This document shows, piece by piece, positions 25,325 to 36,131 of a stretch of DNA of 64,000 nucleotides. Source of the DNA: Bos javanicus (Eukaryota > Chordata > Mammalia > Artiodactyla > Bovidae); assembly GCF_032452875.1 (NCBI RefSeq), contig NC_083897.1:13002854-13066853 (forward strand). Direction: 5' to 3'. The stretch's first letter is position 1. Every line of letters begins with the position of its first letter. The translations under genes were made by a program, and so were the position numbers. The notes below the pieces were generated by a model, which saw only the letters and a program-made list of their open reading frames with translations, ran no database searches and was not told the DNA's origin.

Positions 25325-25525
25325 GACTGAGTGAGTGAAGGTTGCTCAGTCATGTCTGACTCTTTGTGACCCCAAGGACTATACAGTCCATGGAATTTTC
25401 CAGGCCAGAACACTGGAGTGGGTAACTGTTCCCTTCTCCAGAGGATCTTCCCAACCCAGGTATCGAACCCAGGTCTCCCTTATTGCAGGCAGATTCTTTA
25501 CCAGCCGAGGCACCAGGAAAGCCCA
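25325..25525 (-). mobile_element. Bov-tA SINE (antisense) with target-site duplication
   Basis: The reversed SINE interrupts L1 ORF2. Direct repeats 'aatcaatatagt' (25313-25324) and 'aatcaacacagt' (25526-25537) flank it. Confidence 0.95.
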
Positions 25526-25856
25526 AATCAACACAGTACTGGCACAAAAACAGACACATATATCAGTGGAACTAAACAGAGAGCCCAGAAATGAACCCAT
25601 ACTTATATGGCAATTAATCAATGACAAGAGGAGGCAAGAATATACAATAGGAAAAAGACAGCCTTTTCAGAAATTGGGCTGGGAAACTGGACAGCTACAT
25701 GCAAGAGTTAAACTGGACTACTTTCTCATACTATATACAAAGATAAACTCACTGTGGATTAAAGACTTAAACGTTAAGACCTGAAACCATAAAAATCCTT
25801 GAAAAACATAGGCAGTATGCTCCGTAACATCAAGCAGGCAGCTTACTATTGAACAG

Positions 25857-27575
25857 TTCAGTTCAGTTGCTCAGTCAAGTCTGACTCTTTGCAACCCAAT
25901 GAACCGTAGCACACCAGACCCCCCTTGGCTTAACCAACTCCCAGAGTTTACCCAAACTCATGTCCTTGAGTCAGTGATGCCATCGAACCATCTCATCCTC
26001 TGTCATCCCCTTCTCCTCCTGCCTTCAATCTTTCCCAGCATCAGGGTCTTTTCCAATGAGTCAGATCTTCCCAACAGGTGGCCAAAGTATTGGAGTTTCA
26101 GCTTCAGCATCAGTCCTTCCAATGAATATTCAGGACTGATTTCCTCTAGGATGGACTGGTTGGATCTCCTTGCAGTCCAAGGGACTCTCAAGAGTCTTCT
26201 CCAACACCACAGTCCAAAAGCATCAATTCTTCGGCACTCAGCTTTCTTTATAGTCCAACTCTCATGTTCATACATGACCACTGGAAAAACCATAGCCTTG
26301 ACTAGATGGACCTTTGTTGGCAAAGTAATATCTCTGCTTTTTAATATGCTGTCTAGGTTGGTCATAATTTTTCTTCCTAGAAGTAAGTGTCTTTTAATTT
26401 CATGGCTGCAATCACCATCTGCAGTGATTGTGGAGAACAACAACAAATAGTCTGCCACTGTCTCCACTGTTTTCCCATCTATTTGCCATGAAGTGATGGG
26501 ACTGGATGCCATGATCTTAGTTTTCTGAATGTTGAGCTTTAAGCCAACTTTTTCACTCTCCTCTTTCACTTTCATCAAGAGGCTCTTTAGTTCTTCTTCA
26601 CTTTCTGCCATAAGGGTGGCATCATCTGCATATCTGAAGTTATTGATATTTCTCCCAGCAATCTTGATTCCAGCTTGTGCTTCTTCCAGCCCAGCATTTC
26701 TCATGATGTACTCTGCATATAAGTTAAATAAGCAGAGTGACAATATACAGCCTTGATGTACTCCTTTTCCTATTTGGAACCAGTCTGTTGTTCCATGTCC
26801 AGTTCTAACTGTTGCTTCCTGACCTGCATATAGGTCTCAAGAGGCAGGTCAGGTGGTCTGGTATTCCCATCTCTTTCACAATTTTCCAGAGTTTGTTGTG
26901 GTCCACACAATCAAAGGCTTTGGCATAGTCAATAAAGCAGAAATAGATGTTTTTCTGGAACTCTCTTGCTTTTTCAATGATCCAGCGAATGTTGGCAATT
27001 TGATCTCTGGTTCCTCTGCCTTTTCTAAAACCAGCTTGAACATCTGGAAGCTCACAGTTCACGTATTGCTGAAGCCTGGCTTGGAGAATTTTGAGCATTA
27101 CTTTAATAGCGTGTGAGATGAGTGCAATTGTGCGGTAGTTTGACCATTCTTTGGCATTGCCTTTCTTAGGGATTGGAATGAAAACTGACTTTTCCAGTCC
27201 TGTGGCCACTGCTGAGTTTTCCAAATTTGCTGGCATATTGAGTGAAGCACTTTCATAGCATCATCTTTTAGGATTTGGAATAGCTCAGCTGGAATTCCAT
27301 CACCTCCACTAGCTTTGCTCATAGTGATGCTTCCTAAGGCCCACTTGACTTCACATTCCAGGATGTCTGGCTCTAGGTGAGTGATCACACCATCATGGTT
27401 ATCTGGTTTGTGAAGATATTTTTTATACATTTCTTCTGTGTATTCTTGCTACCTCTTAATATCTTCTGCTTCTGTTAGGTCCATAACATTTCTGTCCTTT
27501 ATTGAGCCCATCTTTGCATGAAATGTTCCCTTGGTATGTCTAATTTTCTTGAAGAGATTTCTAGTCTTTCCTATT
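25857..27575 (-). mobile_element. BovB LINE, 5'-truncated (antisense)
   Basis: About 1.72 kb of BovB in reverse, from the tail 'ttcagttcagttgctcagtc' to a point within the RT ORF. The flanks 'ctattgaacag' (25846-25856) and 'ctattgtacag' (27576-27586) form an 11-bp target-site duplication with one mismatch. It interrupts the old L1. Confidence 0.95.
26003..27430 (-). pseudogene. BovB reverse-transcriptase ORF remnant
   Basis: Three overlapping open stretches on the minus strand (27430-27098, 27236-26805, 26743-26003) cover the RT from the 'DGIPAELFQ' region through 'FIDYAKAFDCVD' to the C-terminal 'WTARRSNQSILEEISPE' region. They lie in different frames, so at least two frameshifts have occurred. 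The active-site motif reads YADD followed by ATLM, so it kept both aspartates. The C-terminal part is locally altered near 26430-26445 (around a CAA-rich run). Not functional. Confidence 0.9.
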
Positions 27576-27583
27576 CTATTGTA

Positions 27584-27619
27584 CAGGAGAAGGTATTTGA
27601 ACAGGAGAAGGTATTTGCA
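27584..27619. repeat. 18-bp tandem duplication
   Basis: The unit 'acaggagaaggtatttga' occurs twice in a row (second copy ending 'ca'), at the junction where L1 resumes after the antisense BovB. Confidence 0.85.
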
Positions 27620-28645
27620 AGTGATCAACATATCATAGGGTAATATCCAAAATATACAAAGAAATAACACAATTCATCATCCAGAACAGAAACAACCTGA
27701 TTTTAAGATGGATAGAGAACGTGAATAGACATTTTTCCAAAAGAAGACATACAGATGGTAAATGAACACATGAAAGGATGCTCAACACCACTAACCACCA
27801 GGAAAATGCAAATCAAAATCATGGTGATCTATCGCCTCACCTGTCAGAATGGCTACTATCAAAAAGATAAGAAATAACAAGTGTTGGGAAGATGTTGATA
27901 AAAGGGATCTCTCATGCACTGTTGCTGGGGATGTAAGTTGGTGCAGTCACTATGGAAAACGTTATGGAAGTTCCCCCAAAATTAAAAACAGAGCTCTGAA
28001 ATGACCCAGCAATTTCAATTCTGGTTATTTTTCCAAAGAAAACAAAAAGACTAATCTAAAATTATATATGTACCCTTTTAGAGTTCATTGAAACATTTTA
28101 CAATAGTACATTGAAACAATTTACAATAGCCAAGATATGAAGCAACCTACCTGTCCATCAATACACGAATGGATAAAGATGTGGTATAACACACACATGT
28201 GATGGATTACTCAGCCATAAAAAAGAATGAAATCTCACCATAAGCAAAAACATGGATGGGTCTAGAGGGTGTTATAAGTGAAATAAGTCAGGCAGAGAAA
28301 AACAAATCCATACGATTTCACTCATGTGGCATCTAAATAATAAATGAACAAACATAAGAAAACAGAAACGAACTCAAACAGGTGGTTACCAGTGCAGAGA
28401 GGTGGAAAAAAATAAAAACAGGTGAGGCAGCTTAAGAGGTCAAATTTCCAGTGGCAAAATACATGTCACGGAGATGAAATGAATAGCATGGGGAATACAG
28501 TAAATAACATTGTACTATCTTTGCATGGTGACAGATGGTAACGAAATTTATCATGGTGATCATTTTGCAACATATAGAAATCGAATCACTATGTTGTGTA
28601 CCTGAAAGTAACAGTGTAGTAGGTCAGTGATACTTCAAAAAAATG

Positions 28646-30333
28646 CTACCCAGATATAGGAAACACCCTGTGTCCAGTTGGCACTGTATTTCTTTAAGTC
28701 CCTACCCAGTTCTTGAGTCTCTTCCCTGCTTAAGAATGGGCCACCACAAAAATAGAAGAGGATGAAAATGCAGGTAGCTATTTGCCAAATGTACAACAAA
28801 GCCTGAACCTGAGAATTTCATAGGGTTTTGTGAAGATCAAAAGCAATAAGAGCTCATTACAAAGCTAGAAAGTGATATGAAAATGTTAATGACTTCTCTC
28901 TCTAGTTTCAGGTTTCCTCGTAAAGTAAATAACAGGACTTACTAGAGCCAGGTTTGAAAGTGGATAAAGTCTGTTGTTGGTCCACTGTGCCCTGACTTTT
29001 ATACACTCATGCTGTGACTCCTAATGCCAGGGAGAGCCAAACGGGACTCCACCTTGCAGCTCTTTCTCCTCTGCTCTCTGCTAAACCCCTAGCAAGCTTC
29101 CTGTCTCTCTGAGAGAGCCTGCTCTCAATGAAATGACAGTGAATGTTAAATAAGCGATTCAGATAAATGACTTTCTTAAAAGCCATTTACCCATATGTTA
29201 TCTTTGACCCTTAGTGGCTTACGATGCCTTAAAGCTGGTTTAATACTAATTTCAACAAAATCCTTCATTGGCTGGTTCTTACAAGGGGGTGGCATTTGGA
29301 GGTAGATGGCCCCTTATTCAGTTAATCTTTTCAGAAACTAAAGACTTCTTGGAAACCCCTTCTGTTAACAATGCTGCAGTTTCTCTGCTCTAGTTATTTT
29401 ATTGTAAACCAGGGACCCATTACAAGAGCATGTCTAAAACTCATACAAATTTCCTTCCTCTTCCCCCACCCATGTACACCTTTAAAAATAAGAAAGCAAA
29501 GCAGCTCTGATTACTAAAAGCATCGCAATGTACAATTTCATCCCTTGTATATCACTTTGGGATTATAATTAAATCGTTAAAATGCATTGCTAATCTGTAA
29601 ATCTTGTCTCATTAGCATAAGTGTGCTCCATAATTGCAAAGCACAGTGAATGCTTGTGACTTTGACTTCTGGACTAGTAAACCTGCATGAATGCCCCTCC
29701 CCTCATCGTGGCCCAAGAGCTTCTGGTCCAGCTTTCTCCAATTTTGTTCTGTATGCCAGGCCAGTGGTCTTGGTTTTCCTTTCTTTTTAATAAACTTTCA
29801 AACACTACCAGACCTCCAACAAACTCTGTTTTTTTTTTTTTAATGTATCTAGTCTGAGATTGCTCCTCCCCTTCTTTTGGAATAAAGTATAAAATATAGG
29901 CTTATTGATAGGATCAATCTCCTGGGGTCTTTGAGAAAAGTATAAGCTGATCTAGTCAGTTGACATCTTTACTTGCACTGATGTCCTCAAGTCTTTTTCT
30001 TACCCAAGTATTTTTTGGGAAGTGACAGTCACTGCCTCGTTGCATTGGCTTTTTGTTTCCATCCATTAATTTTTAGCTTATCATTGGTGTCCTAGGCTGT
30101 AGCCATATCTGGGCATCCAAGAATATACGTTTTTTAAGATATACATGCACACACACAAGTACTATGCACTGCTCAGCATCATTCTCAATTAGGTGCCCAT
30201 GTTCTCCCCTGGTTTGCCTTGGCTCACTCTTCCCCTGTATTATTGCACACATTCCTTTCTGGGATATAAGACCTCTTCCCAGGCCATGGAGTCTGGATAC
30301 AGATGCCTACCCCCTCCACCTCACCTAAAAAGT
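28646..30333. other. Single-copy block with AT-rich candidate regulatory core
   Basis: No repeat was recognised over about 1.7 kb, which is unusual here. No ORF with coding character was seen. The part at 29500-29660 is treated separately. Confidence 0.4.
29500..29660. promoter_or_regulatory. Candidate conserved element with homeodomain/POU-like sites
   Basis: Repeat-free AT-rich segment with clustered core motifs: TAATTA at 29566-29571, 'aatgcattgctaat' at 29581-29594, ATTAGCAT (octamer-like) at 29611-29618 and 'taattgcaaa' at 29631-29640. Such clustering is typical of developmental enhancers, but function is inferred only and AT-rich DNA produces such motifs by chance. Confidence 0.25.
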
Positions 30334-30771
30334 CATATAGTCAAAGCTATGGCTTTTCCAGTAGTCACGTATGGATGTGAGAGCTAGACAATAAAAAAGG
30401 CTGAGCACTGAAGAATTGATGCCTTTGAAGTGTGGTGATGGAGAAGACTCTTGAGAGCCCCTTGAACAGCAAGGAGATCCAACCAGTCCATCCTAAAGGA
30501 AATCAGTCCTGAATATTCATTGGAAGGACTGATGGTGAAGGTAAAGCTCCAGTACTTTGGCCACCTGATGCAAAGAACTGACTCATTGGAAAAGACCCTG
30601 ATGCTGAGAAAGATTGAAGGCAGGAGGAGAAGGGGATGACAGGATGAGATGGCTGGATGGCATCACTGACTTGAAAGACATGAGTCTGAACAAGATCCAG
30701 GAGTTGGTGATGGACAGGGAAGCCTGGCAGTCCATGGGGTCACAAAGAGTTGGACATGACTGAGCGACTGA
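30334..30771 (+). mobile_element. BovB LINE 3' end
   Basis: About 440 bp from the end of the ORF ('gtcaaagctatggcttttcc') to 'gactgagcgactgaacaact'. 5'-truncated, and it contains a short deletion near 30728 in 'aagcctggcagtccatgggg'. Confidence 0.92.
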
Positions 30772-31516
30772 ACAACTCCACCAGGAGACACCATCCACCA
30801 GCCTTCTGGGGCCTGATGGCAAAGCTGAAAGAAAAGGTTTTCAGTGGAAAGGAAACTTCCGGTCTACCTTTCCTAGAGTGCTACTTTTCTTTCTTCTCTC
30901 TGGGAACATATAATCTGCCAGTGCACGTTGGGGCAACAGTAGGGGAGGAGAGACTCATGATAGCTCATTCTCCTTTTTTGCAATGTCACTGGATGGGTGG
31001 GGTAAGATTCAAAAACTTGGCTTTTCTTTCAAATATTCCCTAATAGCTAGAGAATCCTCCTTCTCTTTTTCCAACAACTTCCTCAGATGGGGGGAAAAAA
31101 AGTAATCCGACAGGAGATAAATGGCCTTTTGGAGTAGTAAAATGTTAAATACAGCTTCTAAATCTAGCAAAAAATCTTTCTGAATTCTCCCTATAATGGC
31201 CAGTTGATGTGCTTCTTGCTTTAAAACATAACTTACATCCACGGGACTTCTCACACTGTTTTAATAGATGCAATCCCTTCTATAGGCCTTCATTTCCAAA
31301 GGGCCTGGGCTTGGATGTGTGACTGTGATGACTTTTTTTTATTATTATTAATCTAGGAGGTGGGGTAGACTCCCCCTGGCATTTTGATCCTTCCTTTCCC
31401 TTTATTCAAGCAAGTTAATTGCTCTGTGCTTATGTCAAAAGAGGCATGTAGCAAAGGAGAATACAGAACTAAAAGCCAGAACGGTTGGCTAGTTAAGTTC
31501 TCAAGGCTAAACCCTT
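30772..31516. other. Single-copy DNA, no gene seen
   Basis: Contains an ATT-rich run at about 31335-31350. No repeat family or exon was recognised. Confidence 0.4.
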
Positions 31517-31807
31517 GAAAGTGAAAGTTGCTCGGTCACATCTGACTCTTGGCTACCCCATGGATTATACAGTCCATGGAATTCTCCAGGCCAGAACACT
31601 GGAGTGGGTACTCGTTCCTTTCTCCAGGGGATCTTCCCAACCCAGGGATCTCGCATTGCAGGCGGTTTCTTTACCAGCTGAGTCACAAGGGAAGCCCAAG
31701 AATATTGGAGTGGGTAGCCTAGCCCTTCTCCAGTGGATCTTTCTGACCCAGGAATCGAACCGGGGTCTCCTGCATTACAGGCAGATTCTTTTCCAGCTGA
31801 GCTCAAA
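31517..31807 (-). mobile_element. Bov-tA2-type SINE with two tRNA-like heads (antisense)
   Basis: Read in reverse, a BovB-like tail is followed by one tRNA-like head (to about 31697) and then a second tail-fragment/head unit (to 31807). The flanks 'gctaaaccctt' (31506-31516) and 'gctgaaaccctt' (31808-31819) show that the double-headed unit inserted as one piece. I recall this arrangement as the Bov-tA2 subfamily. Confidence 0.9.
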
Positions 31808-31819
31808 GCTGAAACCCTT

Positions 31820-33230
31820 AGGGGAAGTAGTTTCTCTGGTCAAGACAAAATGTCTTAGCCCAACTATGAAGGGAGACAGATTTTTCCTCTGCTGGGGAAA
31901 ATCAGACTAGGAGACAGGGTGCTCTCCACCTCACCTTCTGACCCTGCCCTAACCCTGACCTTCACCTCCTGACCCTGCCTGCTGCACAGCAGCAAGATGC
32001 CAGCGGATGAGATGTGCAAGTCTTCAAAGTAGAGGCTGAAGACCTCAGCTTTCCAATTGCAGGCCAAGAAGCCAGCCAAGACTCCACAGAAGAAAAGGCA
32101 ACACAGATCCACAATGACAGGTGGGGTGGATGGGTGGACACAGAGAAAGTACCTAGAAAGGCCTATTCTTCCTCCCTTCCCTTCTTATGCCTGGGAATCT
32201 TGACTATACCTGAGCCCTTTTCAGCTCAGAAAGGCTTTGCCATTTCAAGTAGGAATCTAGGCTGCCAGTGTCATTTTGTTGTGAACATTCCCCATTAGGA
32301 CCTCAAAGACTTGAGGTGGACTCCTCTGTCTCTTTATTGGATTAAATGGACTTCCTACGGGTACTCCTCAGGAAGAGATCAATGCCCCAATTTCCTGACA
32401 GGAAGTATCAAAAAAAAAAAAAAGAAAAAGGCACAGATGGATTATAGGACATGGACAAAATCTTCTGAACTAGTTTATCTTGAATCTCTTTTGGCATAAA
32501 ATACTCATTTTGAATTCTGGTTTTTAATATGTGGGAATTTAGTATTGAATACCTTTTAAAAGCACATTGTACAACGAAAACAGACGTCTTTTGCTTACCT
32601 TAATATTCAAGAATGCGATTTTGTGCAGCACCTACAGAAAGCAAAATCAGGAATGGGGGCATGGTTTATTTGCCCCCATGTAAGGATTAGGATTTCTGCA
32701 CTGAAATGAAAATATCTAGAGCTTTGTGTAAACATTAAGAATTGAGATCTCAGTGGAAATTGTTATAATTCTAAATTAGTCTCAAATTCTAGCAGACATA
32801 ATCTGGAAAGGTTTCAAATCCAATCGAGGCTTCTGTATAAAGATATGCTTTCCAGTATTTTTATACACTAGTTGTATTTTCTGTTTTAACTGACTTCTTG
32901 AAGTTTGAATTTATATAGCATTAAGATACTTATCCAAAAGCCTCTAAGAAATGAAAATTGTACAAAAGAAATATATACAAAGAAGAATACTGGAAACATA
33001 AAATAAGAAATCTGAATTATGATGCTTGGATCAAAGGAGTTTGGGGCAAAACCTCCAGAACTTCTCTTTACTGGTATTTTTTTTTTAAGTCATATGGAAT
33101 TCTACTAGGTATCATCTTGAACCTCAGAAAAATTAAAGATAATGCTACCTCACTAAAATAACAGTAATTATTATTTTAATGGCATATAGTTGGTTTACAG
33201 TATTGTATATTATATGCCAATAAAAATAAT
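31820..33230. other. Single-copy DNA, no gene seen
   Basis: A poly-A run lies at about 32410-32424. AT-rich and without recognised coding sequence. The end (33150-33230) shades into L1-like AT-rich DNA. Confidence 0.4.
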
Positions 33231-33231
33231 A

Positions 33232-33985
33232 AAATAAAAAATAAATAAAAGTCTACAAATAACAAATGCTAGAGAGGTTGTGGAGAAAAGGGAACCCTCC
33301 TATACTGCTGGTGGGAATTTAAACTGGAAGCCACTACGGAAAATAATATGGAGATTCCTAAAAAAAAAAAAAAAATAGAGTCACTATATGATCCAGCAAT
33401 CCCACTCATGCGCATATATCTGGACAAAACTGTAATTTCAAAAAGATACATGCATGCCTATGTTCATAGCACTATTTTCACAATAGACAAGACATAGAAA
33501 CAACCTAAAAGTCCGTCAGCAGGTGAGTGGATAAAGAAGATGTAGTACATACATACAATGGAATACTACTCAGCCATAAGAGAAAATGAAATAATGCCAT
33601 TTGTAGCAACATGGATGCAACTAGAGGTTATCATACTAAGTGAAGTAATTCAGAAACAAAGACAAATAACATATGATATCACTTAAGTGGAATGTAAAAT
33701 ATAACACAAACTAACCTATGAAACAAAAATAGAATCACATACACAAAAGAACAGATTGGTGGTTGCCAAAGAGGAGGGGGCTGGGGTTAGCAGATGTAAG
33801 CTATTATACATGGAATGGATAAACAAGATCCTATCATATAGCACAGAGAGCTATATTCAATCTTATAATAAATCATAACATAAAACAATATTTTTAAAAA
33901 GAATATATATAACTACTTTGCTATACAGCAATAATTAATGCAACATTGTAAATTAACTATACTTCAATAAAATAAAATAACAGCA
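33232..33985 (+). mobile_element. L1 LINE 3' end
   Basis: Covers the ORF2 C-terminus and 3' UTR: 'tactgctggtgggaatttaa', 'gatccagcaatcccactcat', 'ggaatactactcagccataa', then 'aactatacttcaataaaata' and an A-rich end. Indels, including a poly-A run at 33360-33375, destroy the frame. Confidence 0.92.
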
Positions 33986-34840
33986 ATTGGAAAGATCATT
34001 TTATAAACTACAAACTTTGGTTAAGATTACAGAGGATAATATATGTAATTGTTAAGGAAATGTTGCCATGTTATTAAAAGGGAAAGTTTGCAGCTCAGAA
34101 AAGAGCAAGAAATAAACTAGTTTCAAAATAAGGACAGAAGTCAGTAGAGTTAAAAGATATTTGAAAATATGAAGTTCTAACATTACTGGAATTTAAATAG
34201 AAGTCAGAATTGGTTTATTCAGCCAGAAATCATATATGTGAATGTTGTTCCATTATATATGTAACAGAACCTTGTAAACAGCATCTGAAATTTTCCAACA
34301 TCTTCAGGTAGACAGATGAGTGGACCCTCCCCTTCCTTTAATTTCTATCTTCACAGCAAAAAAGAGTAGTAAAAACTTTTGTAGAGAACTTACCAACTGC
34401 TAAAAGTCAAAGCCTTCAGTTTGAAAGCGAAAGCAAACAAATAACAGAACAAAACCATCAGACTAATTCTTATTTAACCACACAGAATGAGGGGCTGAGT
34501 GATTTTAGAATAAAGAAATCTACACTTTCTTAGTGGAACGCAGCTAAGAACAAAAGGAACTGTACTGAATCTTGAACTTAATTCAATAACTTTATCATCT
34601 GTTTTAATACTGTATTGTTACTTCAGAACTCCTGTTTTCCCAGATTAAGCCAAGAAGTCATTCTACTTACTGTGTCAGGAATCAAAAGTTTATGAAAGAA
34701 TTCTATACCATTAGAATAGAACTGGAAATATCAATATGAAATAAGAAAAAGGACATGTCTTTTCTGGCTCTGTTCATTGAAATGACCCAAAAGCAATGAA
34801 ATCCCCACAGTGCCCCCTAGTGCTCAGATTCTGGTCTCTC
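33986..34840. other. AT-rich single-copy DNA, no gene seen
   Basis: No repeat family or exon was recognised. Confidence 0.35.
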
Positions 34841-35075
34841 ATACTGTTTTTACACTAAAAGGAACCAGGGCTCCTTGGAGAAGAGTGATTCTTTGGGGGC
34901 AGAAAGGCACAAGATAAGCCTGGAAAATCTTATTGTGGCAGAAAGCAACAAAATTTTCAATGATTAGTGGGTCATGTGAGGACACAGGAACAAATTTAGA
35001 AGACTCCACTGGCCAAAGTTGTTACCATTTTGTATGTCAATCATACCTCAATAAAGTGATTTTTAAAAGGAGAAT
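34841..35075 (+). mobile_element. Ancient L1/HAL1-like repeat (first copy)
   Basis: 'ccagggctccttggagaaga' and 'ggccaaagttgttaccattt' recur in diverged form at 62820-63020, so this is an interspersed repeat. 'tcaatcatacctcaataaag' at its end is L1-like. Family assignment is tentative. Confidence 0.4.
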
Positions 35076-35768
35076 AATGATTATAGTTAATGTATGAGAA
35101 GTCATATGTCCATAATGACAGACACAAAGAAAAAAGGTAACAAATGATTATAAAAGGAGGTTAACAGAATAGAATGCATTTCTCATTCATGAAGCAACAA
35201 TGATTATTGTATCAGTGGAAAATATCAAAAGTAGAATGGTAAATACATCAGTTGGAGGGCATTTTCTGACTCCAAAGGAATATCAGAATGACCATGAACT
35301 GTGGCCCCTAACTGGGCTAAACTAAGTAAATTATGTAGAACTCAATCTGTATAAATTTTAGTATTCTTAAGATTTATATGGTTCTAAGAATATCAATGAA
35401 TGTGGAGAGTATTAACGTATCTCGGGATCCCAATTTACAAGTTTTTTAGAGTGAAAAAATACATTAATATATCATAAGGTTTTATCAATCAGATAGAAGC
35501 TGCAGATTTATTACATAACATATAAAACTTTACTCAGCAGAGTGGGCTGAATGCTCACTGCTAAAGGTTATTGAATCACTCACAGAAGCGCCACAAATAG
35601 GGTTCAATATGCCTTTCAGGGTCATGAATGAGAATCTAGCCTCCAGGCCTAAATCTCTGTTGGTAAATACCCTAACTTATCTGGTATGGTGATTCTTTCA
35701 GGGGGATGATTCAGAAGTATGTACATAGATATTTAAGAGAAATAACCCATTATAGCTTTATCTTTGTG

Positions 35769-36131
35769 TTAAGAAAGCTGTGCATATTTGATTTTTTTTT
35801 TTACATATTTGTGATACATAAAAGAATTTAACCATCCTCTTCTAAGACAAGCTTCTTTGGGCTTCCCTGGTGGCTCAGATGGTAAAGAATCTCACTGCAA
35901 TGCAGGATGGACCCAGGTTCGATCCCTGGGTAGGGAAGATCCCCTGGAGAAGGGCATAGCAACCCAATCCACAATTCTTGCCTGGAGAATCCCATGGACA
36001 GAGGAGCCTGATGGGCTCCAGTCCATGGGGTTGGCAAAGAGTTGGACACGACTGAGTGACTAACACTTTCACTTAAGAAAGCAGTGCATATTTGATATTT
36101 TTCCATATTTGTGATACATGAAAGAATTCAC
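35769..36131. repeat. About 60-bp duplication flanking a Bov-tA SINE
   Basis: 35769-35832 and 36073-36131 are near copies: each has 'aagaaagc.gtgcatatttga', a T-rich stretch, then 'catatttgtgatacat.aaag'. They are separated by about 25 bp of unique sequence and a SINE. This is much longer than a retrotransposon target-site duplication. Confidence 0.85.
35858..36072 (+). mobile_element. Bov-tA SINE
   Basis: Full length from 'gggcttccctggtggctcag' to 'gactgagtgactaacacttt', close to the subfamily consensus and so probably fairly young. Confidence 0.95.

Larger units (their letters stand above)
18638..28645 (+). mobile_element. Old L1 LINE, heavily interrupted
   Basis: Begins with an L1 5'-UTR start ('gggccaagatggtaagaagg') and ends with an ORF2 C-terminal/3'-UTR region at 27587-28645 ('atggattactcagccataaa' near 28202). 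Pieces: 18638-19824, 22231-23222, 23433-24872, 25041-25324, 25526-25856 and 27576-28645. The gaps are later insertions: BovB plus, Bov-tA, young L1 3' end, Bov-tA and BovB minus. Scattered stops and deletions leave no usable ORF1 or ORF2. Grouping the pieces as one element is inferred from their order and shared strand. Confidence 0.75.
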
